Origin: Karalla daura
Lineage: Eukaryota; Chordata; Actinopteri; Chaetodontiformes; Leiognathidae
DNA length: 64,000 nt
Assembly (NCBI GenBank): GCA_029224185.1
Contig: CM055205.1
Location: 11,917,319-11,981,318 of the forward strand
Direction of reading: 5' to 3'
Position 1 is the first letter of the stretch; the number at the start of each line of letters is the position of its first letter. Of the stretch, positions 1 through 12,800 are shown in pieces. Position numbers and translations under genes: made by a program. A model generated the notes under the pieces. It was not told the DNA's origin, searched no databases, and saw only the letters and a list, made by a program, of their open reading frames with translations.

Positions 1-1516
1 GAGTGTGCAGTGCTGTGCATGATAATATCTCACTTGGAGGTAAATTCAGTTGACCAAAATGCTGTTATTTATGTACAGTTCTTATTTAGAGGTGCAGTTT
101 ATGCTTGCATTTAGTCATTTATGGACATTTTAATCCAAAGTAACCTACGTGGGAGAAAAAAAAACACCCAAACTACATTGCAAATGAGACTTGTGTCTAG
201 TGTAGCTATAAATACCGCTCTACATTTTTCAGACTAGCAAGGGATGAGACTGCAGCTGGTAAGTACTCATACAAGTGCAGAGTTTAAACACTATTGGAGA
301 GAGGATAGCAGTGGGAGAAGGATAAGGAGAGAGAATAGGGGCCTTGCTAGGTAAGTGGAGGACAGAGAGGAGATGCTCTCAGAAGTGTTTTGTCTTCAAG
401 GGCTTCTTGAAGATGGAGAACAAGTTACAGTTTGTACTTGTTCTTAAATTTGCCACTCATAAATCACATCGGGCAACTCAACTATAACATAATTATGGAT
501 ATTAAATTATGTCCCCAAGTATGCTCACACAGACACAATCAATTGGAGCCGGAATTTCTCAGATATTTCCATGCTATCTATTAAGTTCACATAATGTACA
601 CACGCATGTATACTTTGGATATATAAATAGATGCACTTGCTTTCCAGGTGGACAGGTATGCTCATCTGATACCACTGCAGTGCAATGCCATGTGTAAATG
701 CGCCCTCTGTGAAAAGCTGTTTTCAGAGCGATTCAACTTTAAGGTCAATGCTCAGTGTAACACAATGCAGTTCAGCACAGGACAGATTATAGCCTCCAAA
801 GTGTCCATGGTGTTGAATACGGTACTGTTCACTGGTTTGAACAAAAGTGGAGCGCTGTGGCCTTCATGGTAGTAGAACACATTTTACCTTTGTGTATCTA
901 ATAATCTTGCACCCCAGTGTAAAGAAATATAGACAAAATGGCAACACATAAATTGTATGTTTCTCTTTCCTCTTTTTCTAAACACTTTGAGACACTATAT
1001 AAAACTTAAGGGTACTTCAGAGATACTTGTGTGTGTTAAGAGAAGGCTTACTTTATACAATATATATATACTATATATATATGTATATATATATATATGT
1101 ACTCAACTATATACGTAGAGACTTGATGACTCTGCTCTATCATACCCACCTGAAACATCTTCAACAGGTCATCTCGGCAACCTTACTGTGATGTCAACAC
1201 AGCCATTTTCTCTCTTGCAAGAAATGTTTTTTTTCTCTCCTTTGGCAGTTACTGCGGATATAACCATCTGCTAAGTCATCCAAAAAAAATCCAAAAGTCT
1301 AGAACACAATAGCATTGATTTTTATTTTATTTTTTCCTGGAAGTGAGACATAATCATAAACTTCACACAGATACACACACTCACACATACCCATACACAT
1401 TTTATTGCAGATATGTATATTCATTCATGGACTCTGTGTATATTTTGTGTATGAACTGAATTATGCTCTTTACACATTTTGCACCTATCACCAAAGCACT
1501 TCTGTACAGAGGCAGC

Positions 1517-1683
<167 letters not shown>

Positions 1684-1828
1684 GTCAATATATCTAGATA
1701 TAAACATACATACATATAGGTGTGTGTGTAAATGGGTTGCAGGTGTAGCTTGAACGTAACCTATTGTTTCATATGGAAACATAAATATCTATATCTATAT
1801 GTTATTCATATACATGTATATCTCCTTA

Positions 1829-1928
1829 TGACCTGTGCAGGGTGTGTTCCCTTCCTTTGCCCTATGTACACTGGGATAGGCTCCAGCAGACCCCAGCCAC
1901 ACTGTAAAAAGTGGACATAATGGATGGA
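1829..1928 (+). repeat. Degenerate L2-like LINE/SINE 3' tail
   Basis: Carries the familiar fish-repeat words CCTGTGCAGGGTG, ACTGGGATAGGCTCCAGC and a terminal ATGGATGGA. These are typical of 3' tails of L2-type LINEs and SINEs that borrow them. The family is named from memory. Confidence 0.6.
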
Positions 1929-2689
1929 CATATTTACGTATCTTAGATTGATAGATAGATAGACCATGACATGCATTATATAAAACCTTAACTTACATAA
2001 GTTAAGTATATACATAACTAGGAATATGCCTACACATGCTTTGTTTATATGAAAACAAACTGTATGGTGTCATATCCACTTAAAAACACCATCAACAGGT
2101 TTTCTCATACGCCTCTCCTCTCTGTGGACACGGCCATTTTCTGCAAACTGGCCTGCACACAGTGCGGCCGGCCCACGATTTACAGCAGCTCTTATTGACC
2201 CCTGTGTGATATTTCAGAGCTGTAGTTCACACGTGGTTGGGCCTGGGCTGTGCGTTACATAGGACGCTAGGGGCTCTTTGGCATACGAGACCCCTCCCTC
2301 TGTCAGTACATGCTAAGTGCATGGCGGAGGTATAGCAAGGGAGGATCCGCCATGTGCACTCTGCTCCACATGGCTCTGCTTGGGCTCAAACGGCCTCAAA
2401 GTTTGGAGGGGGGGTGGGGGGGTGAAAAGAAAAACAAACTGCAACCCCCCCCCACCTCGCCCGGCCACAGACACCCCCTCAGTGTCCTGCAGCGTGTCCT
2501 CCTGCATGTTGGACTTTGAGTCGTGGAGCAGCGTGGGCATGGCTCCACTCTCCGTGCTTGGAGAAGATGGATGCCGTCATGTGGGTTAGCAGTACGTGTC
2601 ATTCCCATATTGCGCAGGGGCCCTCCCCGGTCAAGATAGTCGAGATCCAAATGTGTCCACTATGCAATTTAACAATATAGTGCAACATC

Positions 2690-3633
2690 ATTTATGAATG
2701 GCCCCACCCCCACGTTTTTTTCACTCATTCCTGCCACTGAATCAAGAGCGCTGCGCACTTTGCGCAGCCGTGCGCACAATCCCCCCGCAGTATCAGCGTC
2801 TCCCTGCTATGGGCGTGCGTGTGCGCATTGCCCTTTTTTTTTTTTTACTATTCCTCAGCCTGGACCAATGAGAGGCGAGGCTTTGCAGAGAAAGGCACAC
2901 GAATGTGATTCTAGTAAAGATACACTGGGTTCTCACGGAATCCCTTTACGCACACAGCTCGCCAGGTTTTTTCCCAACGCCAATCCAGTCTTCCCCTCCT
3001 TTTTCTCCACTCCCCTCTGCTGTCCCCACCCCAGATTCCCGTGCAATTTTCCCCAATCCCAAACACTTAATTGAGCAATTGGGATTCCTCACGTGTGGGC
3101 TGATTTGTAGTTTGAACACGTGGCTCATTCAAAAAAAAAAAGCCGGAATAGCAGAGGATTTTTTTCACCCCCTTCTTCTTCTGCTTCTTCTTCTTCTTAT
3201 TCTAGGCTCTAGACTTAGAGGCGGGCGCCAGCCTTACCGTGTGTGTATGTGTGTGCGTGTATGTGTGTGACATTTTGTCTCTTTGCCAAAGGGGGGTTTG
3301 GAGGAAGACACACACAAAAGTAGTTTCTCCTCCTTTTTTTTCGCCCAGCCCGTCATCGTTTTCGGAGATTAATAATTGAGCGTTTATTTATTGCGCGATA
3401 GAGGCAGAGAGAGGGGCGAGAGGGAGAGAGAGCGGACGCACCGTGGAGCTGCCAGTTTAAATCTATCTGTGGCTTCAACGACCGGGAAGCACGCCACAGC
3501 CACTCCGTAGTAGTAAAAGGGCGATTTAGGCGACTCCACAAAACACTGCACATCCGTGAGAGCGAACAACTATCTCTCTCTCCCCCCCTTTACATCCAGC
3601 GCAAAGATTGTCCCCCTTTTTTCGGCGCACAAC
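2690..3633 (+). promoter_or_regulatory. igf2bp3: igf2bp3 putative promoter and 5'UTR region
   Basis: About 0.9 kb directly upstream of the igf2bp3 start. It contains four TGCGCA palindromes between 2752 and 2827, a CCAAT box near 2875, CT-rich tracts and, just before the ATG, a pyrimidine-rich leader. CpG content rises relative to the AT-rich flank. No TATA box is convincing and the transcription start is unknown. The promoter assignment is inference from position and composition. Confidence 0.5.
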
Positions 3634-3808
3634 ATGAATAAGCTATACATTGGCAACGTGAGCGCCGAGGCCAGCGAGGAGGACTTCGAAACTATCTTTG
3701 AGCAGTGGAAGATTCCGCACAGTGGTCCATTTCTAGTCAAAACTGGCTATGCCTTTGTGGATTGCCCTGACGAGAAGACCGCGATGAAGGCCATCGATGT
3801 TCTATCAG
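3634..3808 (+). CDS. igf2bp3: igf2bp3 coding exon 1
   Basis: Encodes residues 1-58 and the first base of codon 59: most of RRM1, including RNP2 (LYIGNV) and RNP1 (KTGYAFVDCP). It ends at a GTGAGA donor in phase 1. Confidence 0.95.
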
Positions 3809-6800
3809 GTGAGAAATTGAAGCGGGCGGGAATACTGATAATAAAAAAGCGGGTAAAGAAGCGTGCTTGCATTATTTTATTTGAGTAGAGGGGTGTTGGT
3901 GGTGGTGGTGGTGTTGGGGTGAGGAGGAGGAGGAGGGGGAGGAAAGACGCACACCAACCTTCTGCAATTGTGTACTTGTAGCCCTGTAGGGTGGGGGTGT
4001 ATCCAACCTTTTTTTCCCCTACTCTCACACAACCTTAACTTGGCCTTTTGACACCCAGCTGCACCAGGCTTAAATAAAATAAATTGCAAATTAAAAAAAA
4101 CGTGAGTAGTAGTTTCTACGCATCCCTTCCTCCCCGAGTGTCGCCGGCTCGTGGAGGCTCCTGTGCCGAGGGGATGATGCGGGCTCTCCCGGCAGCTTTA
4201 GGACCACTTAGTTTCTTCTCCCTCCACCTCAGCCTTCCACAATTTTGACCCGGCACTCCTCTCCAGGTTCCCATCTCTCCTGTGGCTGCATTGTGGGGCC
4301 ATTTCGCCCATGCTGACACACCAGGTGGTTTAATTGTGTTGGTCAAATGTAGGCCAACTTACTTTGAGCCTCCCCAGCGTCCAGCTCTCCTATATTGTCT
4401 CCCACTTTGTTGGTAAATTAAAACTTGGGCCTGCAGACCCAGGGTCAACCCTCACACACATACACACACGGCTCGTATATTTACTAGCATTTATTTTGCA
4501 GATTAGGGCTAATTTGTGAGTGTGTGTGTGTATGAGTGTGTGTCCCTCCTTTCTTTCACCGTGCAGTTAATGGCTGACTCACTTTTCAGCAATACCGTGC
4601 TGCCAATATCCCACTTGATGCTGAAAATTATCCAGGATCGTACATGTGTGTGCATATACCTGCCTTTTTTCCCTCCCCCAACCTCAAATGCACGTCCAGG
4701 GAAATTAACAGGCGCTTCGTGCTTTGTGTGTTTTCTTTATTTATTTCCAGGTAAAGTTGAACTTCATGGGAAAGTTCTGGAAGTGGAGCACTCGGTCCCT
4801 AAACGTCAAAGGTAAGGTCCACTTTTAATATGTAGCCTTTGTATCAACTCGTGGCACCTCTGGGCTTTTATTTTTTTTAAAAACACACTCACACACACAC
4901 ATCAACGCTCAGCTTGCATCGCTTTGAGAAAAAAAAAATTGCACCCGTTTGCAGTGGCTGTGCTGTACGTTAATTCCATATTTTCCTATTTGGAGAAACG
5001 AGGTGCCCCCTCACCCCACACACACCCCTTCCCTCCTTCCCCTTCCTCTTCCTCATCCTCACCCCCTCCTCTGGACGCTCTGGGGTCAAATGAAAGGGGC
5101 GTACGGTGGTTGTGCTCCCTCCTCTCGCCATGGCTGCACAAACCGCCGTGCATATGGGCTCTGAACACCCACCTAAGCACATGGTTGCGATCTCCAACCA
5201 CTATTTACGTACAGTGCTTGCGAACCCGGAGCTTGTGTGTATGTGCACGCTTGTGTATAGCCTACGTGTGTGTGTGTCAGAGGCTGGATTTGAGGCCTTG
5301 TGCTGGAGGGAGTCGTCCATTTGAGAGGGATCTGCCCGTCATTCTCCCTGCGCTTCCGCCCTCCTCTTGCACATTGTGTTGCTGTTGCATGAGATGGATC
5401 CTTAAAAACTGCCATCTTTTTGAATGTGGGGGGCCCCACGTTTACTTTCAGTTTCCCCCTTCCATTACCCCGTAGCCACATAGGGGCTGTGGCGTCTCTG
5501 TCGCGTATTCTCGCTAAAGTGCAACATAGTAATTTTTCTGTGCGTGTTTTGCGGCGAGTGTGCAAAAAATACGCCACATTTTGACGCCGTGTGCGTGTGT
5601 TTTGCGTGGTGACGCCATTTTCTCGAACTGTTATTTGGTAAAAAATTTGTGTGAGTTGACGTGAGAATTGCGAGGAAATTGGCGTGGCGTGGTTCCTGTA
5701 AAGTTTCAAGTCGCAGCCCACGTTAGAATATCACCAAGTGAAAGGTGAAACATGTCGGCCATTAAGACGTACATACGTGGCTTTTAAATTGAGCTGGGAA
5801 ATGCTTTGGGATCTGTGTGTGTGTGAACGTGTGTGTTCATGTCTGTGTCTGTGTGGACGAAGCAGGGGATTTTTTTTTTCTTCTCTTGACATCTTGACGT
5901 GAAATGTATTTTCCACATGAAGGTCATGCAGGCCTTCCCCTGGCAGCTGGTGGGCTGTGGGTCTAAATTGTAGCCTGGATAAATAAACCAGGTGAGCTAA
6001 CATGGGAATTTTGCGTCAAATCCCTGAGACCTTCCTCCAAATTTTTCCTGATCACGAAAAAGTGGTGACGTTGCTCTGTCTTTTGTGTGTGTACGTGTGT
6101 GTGTGTGTGTTCAGGCTGCTGTGTTGGCCATGGCAGCGAACAGAGTCGAGTTTCAGCCACACTTCAAAAAAGTAAAAAACGTGCCCTCCCTTTACAACAT
6201 GGAACATAGCGGCAGTCAATGGGAACAGTATTCCGGGTACAGGCACACAACACACACTTGTACGCTGGGGCCCCTCTTTACATTCCAACCTGCAAATATC
6301 AACCCGGGGCCCAGCCAATCACCATGGCTTAACCTTTGAACCCGTCAGGAAGGGGAAGTGCTGTAGCAGACAGGGGATCAAGGTGGGGTGGCTTCAGCTT
6401 GGGGGTTCACACAGAGGCAGAGACACACAGAAGTGGGAGGCACGCTGTGGAGAGTGGCTGCTTCCTCATGGCCATCGTGTAATCAGACATTTTTTTAAAA
6501 ATGTGCACTCCTCAATGTGACGTGGTCGTGGCCAAAAGCCCCCTGAATTTATCTCCAGCGCGCTAGCAAAACATCTGCTGCGTTCAACAGCAAAATGCAC
6601 TGTGCGTGAACAACACAGCACCACAAAAATCAGCTAATTGAGACCATCTTGCCCTCGAATGCATTGTATTCTTTTCATGCTTATTCAACCTTAAAGCCGT
6701 CTTGTGCACTGTTAACTTTCACGTTGCCTTGACTTCTGAAAACCTTTTGTGCTTTTTTTTTTCTCTTGAATTGGCATTTAAAGTTGACACCCACACATTC

Positions 6801-9800
6801 TTGACAGTGTTTGTGCTTTTATTAATTTATTTATTCCGGGGAGTCATGTAAAGAGTACAACAGGAAATCAGGATCTTACAGGTGTATTTACACTTTGTTT
6901 ATAAAAAGCCTGATTTTCTGCAATTGTTGGAAATGTTAAAAATGTCAATTATATTTTCACTGTGAGGAAAGCTGTGCTTTTATTTTTTTTATATTTCACA
7001 AAAGTGCATAAATTGCATTTGGGTGCAGCTTTGTCACATAAAGCACATGGATTATATAGAATCAGTAAATGAGCTTTTTATTTTTTAAATTTCACACCTA
7101 AGATTTAATTTCACCCACACTGACTTGCAGACGTGTCACAGTTGCTCGCCTGACTTGACTCTGTGAGCCACGTTTTGTTAAAATAAAACAAAATAAATGT
7201 AGCTCTCCCTTCCCCGCATGCTCACACCCGCTCAGTCACATGTACGGAAAGAGAGAAAATGGCATGGCTATAGGAGGGGTGGCCTCGTGTCTGTGTCTGT
7301 GTGTGTGTGTGTGTGTATATGTATGTGTGTGTGTGTGTGTGTGTGTATGTGTGCCTCAGAGCAGGGGGGAAACGGACGTTAAACATGGACAACTTGGGCT
7401 TATTTTACAGCTTGTGTAGCGTAGCATGGTTCCCTGTGACTGGCGTCTAATTTTCAGCCCCTGTGCCTGTTTTCATGGTAGTTGGCCATTTTCTGTTTGA
7501 GCCAGGCATCAAAAGACCACCTTAAAATTAAGACAATAGAGTAGGTTGTATCAGTGCTGTCTGCAGAAATGGCTCCTGGCTCTTATTACAAGAATTCTGG
7601 GTCATGGGGTCACTGTGGGGCCCCACCTGCAAAAAAAACGGGGATTTGGGACGGAGACTTGGGGTGCCAGAGAATTATGAATGTGGCCCCTTGTTTTACC
7701 CAGACTGCAGGCAAAGGTTCCTTTACTCTCCTCGCTCCAAGGCTCGAATCAGAATCTCATTGTATTTTAGCTGTCTCACCCCTTTTTTGCCCGTTTAAAA
7801 AAAAAAAAAAAATCTAAAGAACATAAACAATGTTTTCTGTGTGGCAAGGGGGTGAGGTGGGGTGGGGGTGGACGGATGTGTCACAGTCTTTGCAGGAGTT
7901 GAGTCACGTCTAACTGTTGATATTCAACTCATTGGAATTCTCTGTGGGACTTTCAAACCAATCTATCCTAACGCAAGTGTTGAACGTAGCTTATTGGGTG
8001 CACAGAGTGCGTATAAGGCCTGTGAGAGGGCAGCGGAAACCAGGCTGCGTGGAGTTCACTCATTCAGAACCTCTGCATACTGAGCAGTCAACGGCTGTGG
8101 ATGGGCGTTGAGCACAGATCTCATGTGTGTTTGTACTAGGGTGTGTGTGTGTCCCACACCGTCCCTGATGGTGCTGACGGAGGATAAGGGTGGATGATAA
8201 AGAAATGGAGGCGCACGTTGTAGGTGTGGAGAGTTCTCGAGGTGCTTGCGTGTGTGTTTTCTCGGGCCCGGGGGTCTCAGCTGAGCGGCCAGAGAACGTG
8301 TAGGATTTTTGTCCATTTTTAAAAGTAAATAAGGAGCCCGGCCTCCTCCTGGCCGTCACATGACGAGCCAACCCCAGTCACTCCTGGCCCTCCCCTCCTT
8401 TTCTCCCCCTCCCACTTTTAACCCCGCTCTACATGTTCCTGTCAGTGGACTTGTCCGTGTCCATGGCAACAGGGCCCCACCCCCACAGGGCAGAGAGGGC
8501 CCTTGTTACCCTTGCCTGAAACAGGCCTAGTCCCCCCCCCCAGCACCACACCCCACTCACCCACCCACTCCCCCCCCTTTCCAAATCAAAGACTGGGAGT
8601 GGGGAATGTATACCACCCCCACCCACCCCCCTTGCCCCCACCCCAGCCCATACCCTGGCTGACTTCTTCTGTGTGTGGAGCTATAGGTTAATCCGACTGG
8701 AAGTGCTTGGTGCATTTGCACATTTCGCTTGGCGTTTCCCACCGCAATGCAGAGCATACAGAATGTGTGTGGAGAGGGGGCCGGATCAGCCAGGAATGGC
8801 ACAGTGGGCCGGAAAGGGCTGGAATTCCTCTTGGAAGTTATTTGGGAATTTTCTTTACAATTTTGCCGCTTTAGCATTGAGTAGCTCCCTAATGTCTCAA
8901 ATTAAATACGTTGCTGGCCTCCTGTTGGCTTGATTATGGTCGTGGTGGCTAAGCTGAGGAATTCCAGCTACTGCGGCCCTTGTTGCACATGTGCAGTACG
9001 CTGTACTGCGTAGCTGCTGCCTACTGTGGGTTCAATTTTTTTTTATTACTCTTTTCCCCTTCCCACCTTGCATACCTGTTTCTTCCTTACATTTGAGTTC
9101 CTGGTGTAAAGAGTCAGTTTGTAAATGCTGCGTGTTGTGAGGTGTTATCTCCTACACAGATTGCAAAAAAGCCATTAGCAGCGGAGCAAGTAGATGAGCT
9201 GCATTTTAGACGTCATTTAACAACTCACTGAAGCTTGAGGAAGAGAACTGGAGGTGTGTGTGTGTGTGCGCGCACGTGCAGTGCTTCTCTTTACCTTTTA
9301 AGTTTTTACACAGAAAGCAGGAAATGGTGTTTCCAAACCATACAACTTAAATTGGCTGCACATGCTGCATATGTATCAGGTGTGAGTGTGTAACTTGGTT
9401 AGGGTCAGGGTTTGCCTTTCCACTTTTTGTGTGTGTATGCGAGGGTTCATGCTTCAGTTCCCATGCCATATGTACATTGTGTCCCTTTAGGTTTGTGTGT
9501 GTGTGTCAACAGGCGGGGGACTTTGGAGCGGCCTGTGCTCTTTGCACATTTTCTTTCTTTTTTTTTTTTTATACAACATCCACACGCACGCGGACACTTG
9601 TGAAACTCTGTGACTCATTGATGCACAAGTTCCATTGTCTGCATGACCTCCACACACAGCTCGTGTGCTCGTGCTGCTGTACACAAACTGTAACTAAACT
9701 GGCCAACCTTCAAGCTTAAGGGATGAATTGGGGATGTCTGTCCTGGCTGTTGCTAGTGGCCGAGCACAGCAGCACCATTGTAACTGCTCGTCTCCGCTCT

Positions 9801-12800
9801 GCGTCTGCTTGCGTGCACACTTTTCAGAGCACACAAGCACACAATTTCTTTTTTTCGAGTCTTCCCATTTGGTGTGATGCGAGCAGCAGAGCTCCTTGTT
9901 GGTTTCTCTTTGGTACCTGTGCAATCCCTCCCCCGTCCCCCCCCCCTTTTTTTTCTCCCCCCCCCCCCCCCATTTTGAAACAACAGCTGGATGCCCCTGA
10001 GAAATGTCCATTTTGGTGGTGGGGGAAAAAAAAAGAGTAAATTTAAGTCGCTCATTGGCTGGATCCTTGTGATGCAGTGCAACAGGGCACATGCTTGACA
10101 AGATACTGTACAGTGTCTATCTGCCTTTCCAATCTCCTCCTCACTATTCTCTTCCGCCGCTTCAATTGTCCTGCTTCCCTCCCCTATCTCCGTCTTCGCA
10201 CTGTGTGACACAATTGGCGAATTGGGACAATGGGCGTGGTGTGTTTTTTAGCTGGATTTTTAATTTTGAGCACCCTCGGCTCAATTTAGGCCACCCAGCG
10301 GAGATTCCAAATCGCCCCTTTACCCGCTTCTTCTCCCTCACTTCCTCCCACGTTTCACCCCGGGTGTCCCGGTGCACCTGCTGGGTTGGGAATGGAATTA
10401 AAGCGCAAGTCATATCCGCTGCTTCCTCGCTGTGGTTTGTTTCACTAGATGGCAGAGGGAATAAAAACCTGGTGTCTCTCGTTTTTTTTGTTTGTTTGTT
10501 TTTTTTTTGAACGAAATCCCTTTTCTGTCATTTGCATCATTGTGCCCTTGGTGTTGTCAGCTACTGACTCTCTTTCTCCGTCTTCTCTCCCATCTCCCTT
10601 CCCATCTACCTTCATCAATTTCTTTTCTCTCCCCTCCTCTGTTATCCATCCCCCACCCTCTTTCCTCCCTTGTTCTCTCTCCAGGAGCTGTAAGCTGCAG
10701 ATCAGGAACATCCCGCCTCACATGCAGTGGGAGGTGAGTGCTAACAGGCTGCTAACTGCTTCCAGGGCGGGGCACCATCGGGCAGCCTGGCCGGGCTCTC
10801 ATTTGGTGGCCTCTGGAGTCACCTTTCCTCCCCGTTTGGTCTCCAATTGAGCAGGTGCTTGATGATTCGCTGGAGCAAGGCTTTGCAGCCCAGGCCGGCG
10901 TAACGTGCAGGCCAGTTGGGTGGAACTGTGATTGGCAGAGCAGAAATGATTGTGACCGCCACTGGACGTTTTGATAATGGAGATTGTAAGGCTGAGTTTG
11001 TTCAATTGAGACGGAGTGAGGAAGCCAGGCTCGGCGGCCGTAGATTTTCACTTCCACAAAAAAGCAGGACCTCTGGGTTGCTGCGGCAGGGTCACTCGCA
11101 TCTCGAGACCGTGAGCAGTTGCATGATGTTTTCAAGCGTCATGTGGCTACATGTGTTGGCTGCCCAGCAGGCATGTCTTCACAGCATGCTGGAGACGCTC
11201 GCTGTAGATGTGAAACGAGTCTTGGGCTGCACAGGATCTGATGTGCTTAAATGGGAAACGTGACTTAATTGTTCTGTCATGGTGTCCTTCAGCACTGATC
11301 ACATGTGCTCGTCTCAAAGTGAATGCCTTTTCACACCACATGTTTTCTGACAAAAAACCCCACTCATGTGGAAATGAAATAAAAATAATCTGAGTGTATT
11401 GTCCGAGGGGTTGTGAAACATTCATGCGGCGTGGGGCTCCATGCAGGCCCCCTGGCCCGGCTCGAGTGTGCAAATCTTCCATCCTTTATGTTCTCCATGG
11501 CGTGTGTGTTAGTTTTTTAGAGGGTGTGTAATTTTTAGGTTAGTTTTCTCTTTTTTAAGAGAGCCAGTTAAGTGATTTGGAGCTTGTGTGTTTGGAAATG
11601 CAGTGATTTTTGATTCACACACGTTGGCGTTTCCTTGATGTGAGGAGGTTAGGGAAAAAATAAAAATGGCACCTGTTTGTTTTAATACAATTCAATCCAG
11701 CTTTCATGCTGGGAGCAAATGTGTAGAGTAAAGTTTTGCATTTGGGAGGTTTGGGTTCATCATTTCTGTACTTGAGGACACAGTTTGAGGTGTCAAACAA
11801 CATTGCATAGTGTTGTAATGGCCAGTGTGCAGCACAGAGATGTGATCTCTAAATGCCAGTACAAGCAGCACCTCAGATGACTTTTACACTCCTGACATTG
11901 ACACAAAACAGCTAATAATTTTATCGACTTGAATGTGATCCAGCTGCTGAAATTAGTTTTTGTGCTCAGCTTTGTCTGCCAGCACGCTTCGTATACAAAC
12001 AGCTCAGATGGATCCCACACCAAGGGGGAAGAAAATCTAAAATAAAAATTTACAACTTCCTGTTACTCCAGCATAGCTAGCTGCTAATGCAGCTCTTCCA
12101 CCACAGGTGACTTTTCAAATGCATGAATTATTTCAGCTGCTTTTGGATTTATCCAGGGAGTGAACCTTTGGTATTTCAGGCAAAAAAAATGAATTGATAA
12201 ATTTAAAACAACAATTACACCCCGCTACAAATTCTGTGACAGCTGATTGAATTGATTATACTAAACTGTCCTCAGATCAGAGACACTCTTGAGTTAATTG
12301 GCTCTTTTTTATTATTATATTGATGTGTTCTGCAGCAGATATAAAGTGAGTCAGTCAAAGTGATGCTCAAGGTCTTTTTTTTTAAAAGGAAAATAACCCA
12401 CTTTTTCACAAAGGGTTAAAGGGCAAAAACATGTCATGTAAATATGAATATCAGTAGGAATGGTGAACTGTAACGTGGTCAGATTTCAAGGCCACTGGCT
12501 GATTAGTGAAGAGTCTTGAGCAACAGTCGTGTGTGTGTGTGTGTGTGTTTGTGTGTGTGTATCCGTCCGTCCGTGCATTGCATGTCTTTCTCTCTGTGCA
12601 TGTGATAAGCTTTTCATTTAAAACCCTCAGTGTTGGCTACACATTTCCACTTTGAGCACATGTTGGATCAGCTAGGAACACGTACATTCATCTTTTTCAA
12701 CTTCCGCATTTTAAAGTTGTCTGACAAATTTCAGTGGAGTTTTGCTTTGTTTTTTTTTTTCCCCCCAGAAAGCATTTGTGTCAGTGTCGAGATCCCACTG

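Noticed and set aside
3556..3633. 26-codon in-frame N-terminal extension of igf2bp3
   Set aside because: The family starts at MNKLYIGN and the downstream ATG has a good context; the extension is probably 5'UTR that happens to be open.
4747..4756. AG followed by GTAAAG at the igf2bp3 exon 2 start, resembling a recursive splice site
   Set aside because: The exon is coding and conserved; the pattern follows from a phase-1 Gly codon, and a similar AG-GTAAAG occurs at the kcnh8 exon start 63283.
4924..5721. Open frames of 183 and 182 codons on opposite strands in igf2bp3 intron 2
   Set aside because: Low-complexity Pro/Ser/His content, no homology, lying inside an intron with mutually overlapping antisense frames.
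9694..10850. Several frames of 130-152 codons on both strands
   Set aside because: Pyrimidine-rich intron preceding igf2bp3 exon 3; the translations are Pro/Ser/Phe- or Lys/Glu/Gly-rich artefacts.
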